Shown one piece after another: positions 10,950 to 20,539 of a stretch of DNA of 64,000 nucleotides. The notes beneath the pieces were generated by a model. The model ran no database searches. It was not told where the DNA came from and saw only the letters and a list, made by a program, of their open reading frames with translations. The DNA is from Isoetes taiwanensis (taxonomy: Eukaryota > Streptophyta > Lycopodiopsida > Isoetales > Isoetaceae): positions 620,001-684,000 of the forward strand of contig JAJEKV010000165.1 of NCBI GenBank assembly GCA_021234155.1, read 5' to 3'. The position numbers and the translations under genes were made by a program. Each line of letters starts with the position of its first letter. The first letter of the stretch is position 1.

Positions 10950-11105
10950 ATCACCATATAAGCACTTCTGACTATAGTCTATGAATCATGTATGCATTTA
11001 TATATTAAAGATGTAAGCAGTTATATATGATCTAAATTATAGTAATGTACAAGATCTTATGTATTAAGATGAAAGATATGTATTACAAGTACAAGATCTC
11101 ATGTA

Positions 11106-14100
11106 TTAAGATGAACAATGTGCTATGTCTTTCCACATGTCTACAATATATTTCAGAATTTGGACAGTTTTCGGCCACTTGCCATTGGCATCCCAAGCAT
11201 AATGAATAGCATCTAAATTTTCGTACCTTGAAGGATCGGAAGGATTAGGCCGCCAATGCTTAGTTAAGCAGTCTTTGTAGTTCCCTCCAGTAGACTTCCA
11301 CCACGATATATAAATATGGCCAAAATATATAGATTCTGGATCAAGAACAACATTCTCCTCTGCATATCCTAACCAGGTCTGACTAGAACAAACATACCCT
11401 TTGTCACATGTACGTGAGGATCAAACTCTTCAAGAGGCAACACTGGACGGCCATCTGACGGGCCACAATAAGATGGTAAAGGTCGCGTTACCAAGGCAGA
11501 TACGTCGACCTCTGGAACAAATGCAACTTGTTCTAGAGGAGCTTGTCTTGTTTGTGGCCAAAATGCATCATTTTGAGGACGTCCTGGAGTAACATCTTCC
11601 AAAGAGATAAGAAGCTGGCTCCAATACTCAACACTTGTCGTGTATTGCCTTGCAAACAAGCTAGATTCTTGATTCTTACATATGTCCTTCCATAGGGAGA
11701 TGTATTTGTTGATGCTATCCTTCAACCCTGGAATATCTTTCAATGTTGGTCTAGGAGGAATCTGCATCTAGGAGGAATCTGCATCTAGGAGGAATCTGAA
11801 TGTTGTTCATCCTCTTTCCACATTCTAACTCCTGGAGAATCTGCTGGAAGCCACTCTTTATGTGTAGGACGCATTTTGTATTGCATAACAGGCCAATCTC
11901 CTGCCATCTTAAATTTGAAGAGCAATGGTTCAGTATGCCCAACCAGGCGTTGGCCCTTATTAGGGATGAATCCCTTCACAAAAGCCTTCCAATTAGGAAC
12001 TTCATCAATAAAGTATGGAATTGGAGATTTTGCATTGCACTTGCTGAACAAGTAAAGTAGCTCTGGTAGTGTCAAAGCATCTGATGAACTCATCAAGGTT
12101 GAAAAATTTTCAAATAAAGCATCAATATCATCATGGGTATGGCCGACCATCATAAAGCCCACTTGGATCTCATCAAAGACCTTAAGCCAAGTCAAATAAG
12201 ATAAGTATGAAAAGACATACCTATTTTTGTTTTGGCCTGATGCATTATCAAGTTGCAAATAGAGATTTCGGGGGAGAGGGTTGAACACCTCAGGATTCAT
12301 TGTAGTTGAAGTATTTGGCAATACTTCTGCCATAGAAGCAAGTTTGTTCTTTAAAGGATTGGTATCCTTGACTGCTTGCATTCATTTGCAATATGCAGAC
12401 TTACTTCCACATAAGTCACCTATCTTGTCCTCTTGTACCAATTCCAAGTTATGCAATATCCTAGAAAGTGAACCAATGTGGAAGTTTGAATCATCTTTCC
12501 ATAAATCAAGTGAATAATGACCAACCACCATGCCCATGAGTCAGAGCTCCTGTCAAACTGCTCTTCAAGTGATCACCTCTCCATACAGATTTTGCTAGAT
12601 GATGACTTCTAGGCACTAAAGTCTTAACCTGATCCATCTTATCATGTATTATACATAGATGATTTTCGGGAGACCGCTGTGACAATGCTCTCCAATGCCA
12701 ATATTGACTTATGCAAGAACGTTGCTCTAGCATATGAGCCCAACGTTGAATTGCAAGATTTCGTCTCTCTCTTATATCTTTTGTTTTTTCCAGCTTTTGC
12801 TTAATTACCACGCAGATGTTGCATTTAGAGAAGGCTGTATTTTTTGCAATGCTAACATCTGGAAATTCCCTTTTCCATATACTATAAAAAGAGTTCAAGG
12901 CTACAGTTGTTCCTGTAAGCTCTTCAACGACTGCACCAACTTCTTTATGTATAAGCTTCTTATTAAGAATGGAAGGAAGCTTGCGTACATTTTCTCTTAC
13001 ATCATCTCTACCTCTTTTGCTCCTATGGGGTCATTCTCTTGAATGAATCTGTCTAGCACACATTCGGTGGCCAGTGTAGTGGATCTAGGCTTCTTAGAGC
13101 CAGTATTACCATGTTCAGCTACCTTTCCACCTGCTTCAAATCTGTTTCTCCAATTGTAAAATGTTGACTGACTGATACCTAAAGCCATGCGCCACCCAGC
13201 CAGACAGAATTCCATCCCCTTGAGCACTGCTCCTTCTCCTGTGTAAGTCACACTCAGCACGTCAAAAAAAAAACATAACCCTTGCATTGTATGGTTGGGA
13301 TAAAAATTCTTTTCTTAATTCACATATTTGATGCTTGGTAAGTTTCTTGTTGCAAGTATTTTTGCAGCAGCTTGACTTCATAAACTTGTTGATGGAACTT
13401 GTGGAGCATAGCCTTTCGTCTTTGCTCTTTCCCTTGGGCTCTCTTGGAATTCTATTTGTATAAGTATACTTCCTTTTTCATTCGAATTGAGCCTGAATGT
13501 TGTCCTCAAACGATTCTAGCTCTATATCCTCATTTTCTTTAGCTTCTCGAGCTTGCAGATATTGTGAGACAGTCCTTCCATCCAGCAGCATCACATCGCT
13601 ATTTTCCCACCGAACAAGTGCATTCTCACTTGGCCTTTCTGCACAAGCATGACATCTCAGATCCTCTTTCATTAGTTCAGGAAGCACCTTTCCAACACAA
13701 AGGCCAACCTTTGTGTCTCCTAAGAATTCATCATCAACAGCATCTTGTGGATCACTGAATAGAACTATAGCTTCTGCATATTTAGTTCGAGTACAAGAAT
13801 GGAGAATGTGGCACTGCATGTCCAAGAGTTCTGTTCTTGAGTAACTAGGTTGGTGGCTCATCATCATCTGATGGTATTCTGCGAGCAAACCGAGTAGCTA
13901 AATCCACTGATGGATCAATCTCTTCATCTGCGTCTGACACTGCCTCTACAGATTCTATGTATGAGTTGTGTGAAGTAGGTATCCCCAGGTCTGATCCTGG
14001 TGTCTCAACGTGGGCTGCATCAATGCCATGAAAACGTATATCGCTTTGAGGCCATTCGATGAATGTGCCCACAGCCTCTGCAATATTATCTGCACCCGCA

Positions 14101-14478
14101 CATGCAATCGGAAGCACGTGAGTTGGCACCACAGCCTCGGTAACTGGCACCGCTACGTTCTGTGCATCGACATCCTTCCCATGGATGCTACTTCTATTCA
14201 GCCAATGACCTCTGCCAACAACAACATTATCATCGCATAAGTTCACCAAGTTCTCTGTGTTGCTTATTGGCTGATATGAAGGAGAACTGGGTGATGACGA
14301 TGTAGAGGGACTACTAGGTAGGTTAGGGGTCCACGACTACATTCCTCCACGACTTCCAGTGACCTCCACGACTACATTCCTAAAGTCAATGTTCTTTCCA
14401 TGTAGGTGCCCTCTATGCAGTTCATGCCCCCTGGCAACAACTATGTCACCACAGAGGAGGTTCTGCAAGGTCCTTTTC
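11106..14478 (-). pseudogene. DUF7869-like putative transposase gene, copy 1 (decayed)
   Basis: Minus-strand gene broken into several frames. In protein order there are: an N-terminal part with two related segments (an IVVARG..L.R...HGK..D..NV.V.VT pattern near 14440-14370, repeated near 14240-14130); an acidic stretch; a helix-turn-helix-like GISQSTFYNWRNRFEAGG (about 13190-13130); ENVRKLP and DVSIAKNTAFSKC blocks; IIHDKMDQVK (about 12650); LQLDNASGQNKNRY (about 12255-12215); GHTHDDIDALF (about 12150-12115); and a C-terminal TWLGYA...WW domain ending at a stop at 11106. The three acidic blocks have RNase-H-like transposase order (D, D, D/E). An acceptor TTGCAG precedes 14478, so at least one upstream exon existed. 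Frameshifts occur near 13870 and 11395, with further breaks. The name DUF7869 is recalled, not searched. Confidence 0.7.
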
Positions 14479-14550
14479 CTGCAAGCATACAATGACACAC
14501 ATATTGTTAGAAACCCCGCGGAAATGACCAGAAAATATTGACAAAACAGT

Positions 14551-14575
14551 CAAATGGCGCACCCGCACCATTTGG
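14551..14575. repeat. GGCGC palindrome 1
   Basis: CAAATGGCGC and GCACCATTTG arms around a short centre. It belongs to the same family as the palindromes at 15973, 18463, 20431 and 22149, and lies in the presumed intron just upstream of the first recognisable DUF7869 copy 1 exon. Confidence 0.7.
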
Positions 14576-14599
14576 CTTTCTTAGGACGACAAAACTTAG

Positions 14600-14772
14600 A
14601 AAAACTTAGGAAAACAGATTACAGATTACTAAAGATTACTACAGATTACTACATATAACTACAGGCTACTACAGATTACTAAAGATTACAAATTACACAT
14701 TACTACAGATTACTACAGACTACAGATTATTTCCGATTATTACAGGTTACTACAGATTACTACAGACTAGAA
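14600..14772. repeat. ACAGATTACTA tandem array
   Basis: An 11-base motif ACAGATTACTA and close variants (AAAGATTACTA, ACAGGCTACTA, ACAGACTAC) is repeated about 14 times with small interruptions. Simple tandem repeat without coding content. Confidence 0.85.
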
Positions 14773-14879
14773 ACATTATTCTGCAGTTGTAGGAGAAATT
14801 GCTGACAGTTAACAGACTAAAACAGAACAGTCACTAATCTTGGGGTCATTGTAGATCGTGAATCTGCCATTGAAAGAAG

Positions 14880-15020
14880 GGAAGAGCCTTGATTCAAAGA
14901 AGCGCCTTCAAAATAGAGGAAGCGCCTGCTATCAAATGAAGAAGCGCCTGCTAACCAAGTGAAGCGCTTGCAACCAACTAAAGCGCCTGCAACTGAAGGT
15001 AGCGCCCAAAGAAGTGCCTG
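14880..15020 (-). repeat. GCAGGCGCTTC repeat cluster (leader of the leftward gene?)
   Basis: Seven or so copies of AAGCGCCTGC and variants are spaced 18-25 bases apart (read on the minus strand as GCAGGCGCTTC). Similar TCTAGCGCC repeats occur on the other side of the promoter-like region at 15600-15690. This may be a transcribed leader or protein-binding repeat. A minus-strand ATG inside a MADSRSTMT frame (about 14875) could be the start of the DUF7869 copy 1 gene, but that is unproven. Confidence 0.5.
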
Positions 15021-15257
15021 CTAGACAAAGAAACACGGCTCAAACAACTCTCCTGAAAAACCAATGCCTAAGGCGGAATAGGCGTCCCGACGAAATACCG
15101 CTTTGCCAAGTCCTCTCAGACGCAAGTACCTGCGAATGTTGAAGCGAGGACGGGGAGCATAAAATCGCAACCTGTGAATACGAGGACGAAAGCGCCTTCT
15201 GTTTACCATATCTGTACCCGCAGGATTTATAAATGGCTTTGAGACAGGGACTGGCAC
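15021..15257 (-). CDS. Arginine-rich 78-residue ORF of uncertain status
   Basis: The frame MPVPVSKPFINPAG continues into an arginine-rich block (about residues 20-52, many R and RxR). It is followed by a TAG, after which the same frame stays open for about 65 more codons, through the GCAGGCGCTTC repeats. It could be the start of the leftward mobile-element gene, with the TAG a CAG-to-TAG change, or a translated piece of GC-rich leader. No family is recognised. Confidence 0.25.
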   Translation of the reverse strand: MPVPVSKPFINPAGTDMVNRRRFRPRIHRLRFYAPRPRFNIRRYLRLRGLGKAVFRRDAYSALGIGFSGELFEPCFFV

Positions 15258-15276
15258 AATATATGCGAAAACTTAA

Positions 15277-15510
15277 AAAGTGGCGGGGAATTCAAATTTT
15301 AAAATTCAAGTGGCGAACGGGCGGGGAATTCAAATTTTAAAATTCAAGTGGCGGACGGGCGGGAAATTCAAATTTTGAAATTCAAGTGGCGGACGGACGG
15401 GCGGGCCAAATCCTTTCGGGCGGGCGGACGGACGGACGGACTTTTGAAATTCAAGTGGCGGGCGGATGGACGGATGGATGGGCGGGCCAAATCCTTTCGG
15501 GCGTATAAAA
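15277..15510 (+). promoter_or_regulatory. Repeat-built promoter with TATA box
   Basis: Four to five copies of a unit combining the palindromic AAATTTTAAAATT with AAGTGGCGGACGGGCGGG are followed by two exact copies of GGCGGGCCAAATCCTTTCGG (about 15401 and 15480), then TATAAAA at 15504-15510. Downstream lies a pyrimidine-rich leader (CTCTCTTCATTTCATTTC). This is a textbook arrangement of repeated upstream elements, TATA and CT-rich leader for rightward transcription. The left edge could also serve the leftward DUF7869 gene. Assignment is from sequence only. Confidence 0.55.
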
Positions 15511-15599
15511 TTTTTGACGGGTTTATTTCTCTCTCTTCATTTCATTTCTCTCATTTCATTTCATTCGCTCAAACATTTCTTTTACCTTACGCGGCGCCC

Positions 15600-15690
15600 G
15601 GTAAAAACACTTTCTCTCTCTAGCGCCTGAGCTTTCTCTCTCTAGCGCCTTCGTCTTTCTCTCTCTCTAATGCCTTCCAGTAGCGCCTGT
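15600..15690 (+). repeat. CTTTCTCTCTCTAGCGCC direct repeats
   Basis: The phrase CTTTCTCTCTCTAGCGCC is found twice perfectly and once as CTCTCTCTAATGCC, followed by AGTAGCGCC. It lies in the presumed leader of the rightward transcript and mirrors the GCGCC repeats on the left side of the promoter. Confidence 0.8.
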
Positions 15691-15768
15691 TGATCCGGGA
15701 GCTCCAGGGAAAAAGGTGGAGTAGAGTTTATACGGTCCGTGTACGCTCCTTGTACGGTCGCAAATACG

Positions 15769-15784
15769 ATGGCCTCGGGTTCAG
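15769..15784 (+). other. Possible 5-codon first coding exon
   Basis: ATGGCCTCGGGTTCAG is followed at once by a good splice donor (GTTAGT). It lies about 230 bases downstream of the expected transcription start from the TATA at 15504. No downstream exon was identified in 15.8-18.8 kb, so the rightward gene, if real, has lost or scattered its remaining exons. Confidence 0.25.
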
Positions 15785-15853
15785 GTTAGTTCGTACTGTT
15801 TTTTTTTTTTTTTACGTTTTTTTCCCGGGTCTTAAAGGTTGTCATGGGTATAC

Positions 15854-15875
15854 AAATAGCGCGACCGCGCTGTTT
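15854..15875. repeat. GCGC palindrome 2
   Basis: AAATAGCGCG and CGCGCTGTTT arms around AC. The AGCGCG/CGCGCT stems are perfect. It shares the AAATRGCGC arm with the other palindromes of this block. Confidence 0.75.
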
Positions 15876-15972
15876 CGTGTATCCAGGTGTCTAGGAGTGT
15901 GAGTTTATGTCTGTCAGAAATGGCGCGTCGATGTGTTAGTTTTGTAGTTAGTTTAGAGCAGATGTAGTATAA

Positions 15973-16000
15973 TGTAAATGGCGCGGTGGCGCCATTTACA
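15973..16000. repeat. GGCGC palindrome 3 (perfect 12-bp arms)
   Basis: TGTAAATGGCGC and GCGCCATTTACA arms are separated by GGTG. The right arm runs on into TTTACATGTAAA. The arm sequence is the same as in the large palindrome at 22149-22241. Confidence 0.9.
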
Positions 16001-16499
16001 TGTAAACGGCGAAAAATATAACAATCATGAGGACGAGGCAGGATGCCAATGCAAAAAGAGGGGAAGGGGCCCAAGAAACGTCGGGACAACTGGACTGCAT
16101 AAAGCAAAGAAAGCCCGAAAATTGAACACAAACAACAACTATGGCCATCACCAACGCACATGAAATCAAAACTCTAGAACCGATGTACCAACAAACTACA
16201 GAGAATACCTAATGACAAGATGCTATGGAAGTAAGAACAAAAGTACCTAACCTGTATCATTCATGCATAACAGACTCAAGCGAGCTTTCATAAAGACAAT
16301 ACAAACCCCATAATGATAAATAAGAAAGATCAAAACCATGCACTATGGAATGCATAAAAAGAGAAGACATGAAGACCGGGCATAGTCAACAAGCTAAAAA
16401 GAGCACCTGGAATCAAAATGAAGAATCAACGTACCAGCAGTAAACTTCAATGAATACTATAATGAAAAAAATACTACGATAAACAAGGACAAAAACCTA

Positions 16500-18205
16500 A
16501 ACATATAACCTACATGCATAACCAGTCCAAGCAAACTTTCAAAAGTAGAAACAAGGGACCCCGAGATACAAGAATAAAAAAGTTTCATAAGGTGACAAAA
16601 CAATTATGCAATTGAGAACACTGGTAGATGATGCCACAGATCAGCGAGGATGGGGTCAATGCCAAGATGAGGAATGGATGAAGAAAACGGAGTGCAACCT
16701 AAAACAAGAACAAAGACCATAGAAGAAAGCAAGACAAATTACCACAGGCTCCACTACAACATGCCCGAATGTGCGATGATGCAACCACGTTTTGAAATTT
16801 AAAATGCAGGCCAAAAAGGGAATGTCGTGTGAACATCATGCGGGATGGACGTATACCAAACAACTCTTCTAGTTCGAAAGGGGTCAACATGGAAAAGGCA
16901 TGATGACTGGACCAACAAGGCAAGAAGAACTACGTCGAGTCAAGAGGTAGACAAAAGAGGAAGGCAAGACAATAGCAGAGCAAAGATATCTCTCAAGGGA
17001 TAAAATGGAAAAAAGAGCAAAGGAACAAACATAGGGTGAAAAAAGACAAACATGAGATCAAAATGAAATGGATGGAAAAAGGGATCGAGAATAGAGGAAC
17101 AGAGCAAAATGAGACAAAGTAGCCAAGGACACAAAATGCAAATAGCCAAAGGCCCTCAATGTATAGCCGCAGTTTTCTCCTGGATATGATCTACTCCCCC
17201 ACCTTATAGACAAATGTCCTTTCGGTATGTCCTCACCCATCCGGGTCGGGACATCTGAGCGAGGAGCCATCCACATTAGTGGTACACCATGCCTCTGAAC
17301 ATGCCCTCGCGAGGATTAGAGTGGAATGGACAGAGAATGGTGCGACATGAATCTCTCCCGTCATAATCATATCACGACACGCGCCTCAAAAGGCTTCGCC
17401 CTACCTAGAACGGCATCGGCTCGGTTCAAAAGGCCCTCAAAGGCACCAATGAGACACTAAGAATCTATGACAAAGAGCGAGCATAGGCCCTCATAAGGGC
17501 ATCCATGAGAACCACTGAGAACATATGACCACATATGGAGTAAAATAAGAAATAGAGCAATAACAACAAATATCAAGGACTAAAATTCATGAACATATAC
17601 CCACATGCATAACAGTTCTAAGTAAACTTTTAAATGTAAAAAGAACATAACCTAGAACTAGAACAAAATGATAGGGGCCCTGACACTCAGGAATAATCTA
17701 GGGGACTAGACCAAAGAACCCATTACGGTGAGAGAAAGATGGAGATTGGAATAATGAATCCAAGGGATTTAAAGGGTACTATATGACATTTTCGAAAGAA
17801 GCAGAGTTCAGAGAACAACTTGATGACCTTTTGGGACCACCCCCAAAGGGGAACAGAAGAACGAGCGAGAGGGCACAATGGAGGCGGCATGCATAAGGAG
17901 GTCCGAGATGGCAGAACGAGTGGAAACAAAGTGAGCAGATAGGAAACAACTGGGGTCAACATAGTAAAATGGCATAATGATGAGACACCACTAGGGCAAA
18001 AAAGGAACTATGATGAGTCAAGAGGCGGACAAAGGGGGGAGTCAAGACAATAGAAGAGCAAGGACAGTTCAAGGGATAAAATGAATGAATAAAGAGGAAA
18101 AAGACAAAATGCAAGATGAAAAAGAGAGGAATAGGAGATTATAATGAAATGGATGGAATACAGGATCGCGAATAGAGGACTGAGCAAATTGGGATAAAGA
18201 AGCAT
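16500..18205. repeat. Direct repeat, period about 1.08 kb, two copies
   Basis: Landmarks recur in the same order. ACATGCATAAC.AGT.C.AAG.AAACTTT occurs near 16512 and 17592. GGTCAACAT.G.AAA.GGCAT is near 16883 and 17957. GTCAAGAGG..GACAAA, then AGCAAGGA/AAGATA..TCAAGGGATAAAATG, is near 16938-17008 and 18018-18083. ATGAAATGGATGGAA..GGATCG.GAATAGAGGA is near 17065 and 18144. Divergence is about 20-25 percent. The spacer at 17150-17480 is GC-richer (ACTCCCCCACCTTATAGACAAATG region). These could be old LTRs or a tandem duplication; no coding motif was found on either strand. Confidence 0.65.
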
Positions 18206-18818
18206 AGTTTCATTAAAGTTGGAAATTTTTTTATTCCATTTTCGCTCGAAATGATTATGTTCGTTGTTTTTTCACATATTCAGCAATGAAATCTACGCTA
18301 TTTACCTAAAAATGCACAAGCATTAGCATGAAAACCGTTGTATTTGAGAGGAAATGGGGCGGAAATCGACGGGCGGAACAAGCAGGTTCCACAATTTAAA
18401 CCAAAATGGCAAGAAAATCGCTGCATTTGAAATGAATCAAAAGGAAATATACGAAAATAAGCAAGCAAATAGCGCGGCCGCGCAGTCTGCTGCAATATAT
18501 TCACATTGCAAATGGCGCTGCTGCGCTATTTGCTTTAATAAAATCGGTATTCTTACAGAGTAGACAACACATCGTCATAGAATACATCATCATTTTTTAC
18601 ATAAAGCTAAGGCATCGTATTATTATATAACAAGTATATTATAACATCGTATTATTATATAACAGACATCGTATTATTATATAACAAGTAAGATATACAA
18701 AAGAGGCAAATACAGTAAGATCTTATGCCTTATCAGTTTTCAAAAGAGTAATCAGTACAGTAATCATTAATACCAAAGAGGTAAATCTTATATACAAGTA
18801 AGATATACAAATCAGTTT
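18206..18818. other. No gene; palindrome 4 and TATTATATAACA repeats
   Basis: AT-rich. CATCGTATTATTATATAACA is present three times between 18611 and 18682, and AAGTAAGATATACAAA occurs twice (18688 and 18797). The palindrome at 18463-18535 is listed separately. Confidence 0.6.
18463..18535. repeat. GCGC palindrome 4 (13-bp outer arms)
   Basis: AAGCAAATAGCGC and GCGCTATTTGCTT are perfect outer arms around a 47-base centre. The centre itself contains CGCGGCCGCG and a second half-site GCAAATGGCGC. Confidence 0.88.
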
Positions 18819-20391
18819 TCAATATTCCTCACCAAAAATAGTATCATCTGCTTTATCAATATCAGCCGGGTTAATCTTACTGAGGTCAATGGATGTCTCA
18901 GTGTCTTCTACAACTTTTTCCCCGGATGCTGTGGTGTCTCCTTCACCAGCCTGCGATGTCTCTCCTCCACCAGCACGTGATGTCTCTCCTGTAGGAGTTC
19001 CAGTCAGTGTCAAAACTGGATGTCTCTCCTGTAGGAGTTCCAGTCAGTGTCAAAACTGGACGAGTGTCTATGGCTGGTGGTGCAAGCAAGGGATTTAGGA
19101 CGTTGTCAATTCTTCCTAAAATCCCTAGCATGCATTGGATCTTTTTTGCATCATGCTCATACACCACACTGCTCCTTTTTAACTGCAGTGATGCCCTAGT
19201 AAAATCCCCAGCAGAAAAAAAATCCAGAACAAAGTTACCTGGAGGGCAGAGCTTTTCGACAAGGTATGAGGTTGTAGCATGACCAACCTGCTTGTGAACC
19301 AAGTATTCCCCTTCCATACCTTGCCATCCGTATTTGAACCTGTCCCTCAGGAGCTTGTTAGCCATATTATCTGTTTCGGCATCAATAGCATCTTTAGGGG
19401 TCTTAGGAACTTTAGGGGCTTTCCGGGGATGTTCACCATAAAACCTGAAATCCAGGTTTTCATCAGGCTGAGCTTGGGCAGAGATCTTGGTGGCTAGAAC
19501 CACAGCTGCTGGTTCTTTTATGCCACCACCCGTTGACCACCTACTTTCCTCTTCATACATGCCTAAGAAAACTCTAGATCTAGATTCTAGTCTCTCCAGG
19601 GCAGTACCGAATAGACTTGTATGTTCTGGCCTGGCAAAACATATAATTCAGTAGGTCTCTACATCTGTCATCTTAGAAGCAGCATCAAAGAATTTGGCCA
19701 GAGTGGCAGGATCCCAAATCGGAGTAATTTGCCTCGCATCTAAACAGATCATGCTGGCAGGCAACACGATCGGATCCTGGACAATCCCAGCCCTAGAAAC
19801 ACACTCCACATAAAATCTTTTGAAGTCGTTCTCGTCCTCGGGCTTAAGAATCTTACGGATTGATCTGCCTAATGAGAAGGGCACATGACCATGGACGCCC
19901 TCTTTCAGTATTCCGTCCGACACCCAACTATGATGTATCACACCCCAAGATAGGAGGGTTGAATCTGGGAATCCATCGGACACCTTTCTCAAGTCCTCAA
20001 ACTTTCTGTACTTGATGTAGTGGAGAATCTCCTTCTTCATGTAGGCAAGAATCCTCAAGTTCTATGCTCTTGTCTTGAAAAAATTATCACCCTAATAATC
20101 CGATGTGACCTTTACATAAATGTCCCCTCTGATGGCTTCCTGGAGGACAGTCCTGCAATCTTCATAATCTAGGCCTCTCATGCATCTGAGGTAGTTTTTG
20201 CTAAAGTAGTCATTATCCTTTGCCCAATTGACTGCTATGGCTTGGCCCTTGTTATCCTTCAGCTCCCCCTTTTTCCATTTATTCCACATTTGGCAAAAGA
20301 GAGCGTAAATGTCGTCTGGCATGAAAACAAACCTGTTGACATCTTTGGTATGCTTATCCCTGAGAATCTTGTCAACCATTTGCAGGTAATG

Positions 20392-20539
20392 CTGAAAGGC
20401 AAATGAAATATGTTAGAGCTTGAATGTAGTAAAGTAGGCCAAATGGCGCCGCTGCGCCATTGGCGCCATTCGATGGCAAATGGCGCAGCGGCACCATTTG
20501 CCCTACTTTGGCATGTAAAGCAAATAGATGGGTACATAC
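20392..20539 (-). other. 148-bp intron carrying palindrome 5
   Basis: Minus-strand donor GTATGTACC after 20540 and acceptor CCTTTCAG before 20391. The flanking frames (..REATNTR and HYLQMVDKIL) have matching coding character. Half of the intron is the 79-bp palindrome. Confidence 0.65.
20431..20509. repeat. GGCGC palindrome 5 (31-bp arms)
   Basis: Arms 20431-20461 and 20479-20509 pair at 29 of 31 positions. Each starts AAAGTAGG and carries AAATGGYGCCGCTGCGCCATT-type sequence; the centre adds TGGCGCCA. It lies inside the methyltransferase-gene intron and would form a very stable hairpin in RNA. Confidence 0.92.

Larger units (their letters stand above)
15785..16499. other. No gene seen; two GC palindromes
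   Basis: Contains a T12 run, the palindromes at 15854 and 15973, and an AC-rich, A-rich tail with a block (CATGCATAACAGACTCAAGCGAGCTTTC near 16264) that recurs near 16515 and 17605. No coding frame is supported. Confidence 0.5.

Noticed and set aside
15348-15623. 91-codon ORF with repeated FKWRTDGRAKSFRAGGRTDG
   Set aside because: It is a translation of the promoter repeat units and TATA region, not a protein.
19648-20379. Alternative genetic code or programmed readthrough of TAG in the methyltransferase gene
   Set aside because: TAA and TGA stops and frameshifts also occur in the same gene, and neighbouring genes use the standard code, so ordinary decay is simpler.
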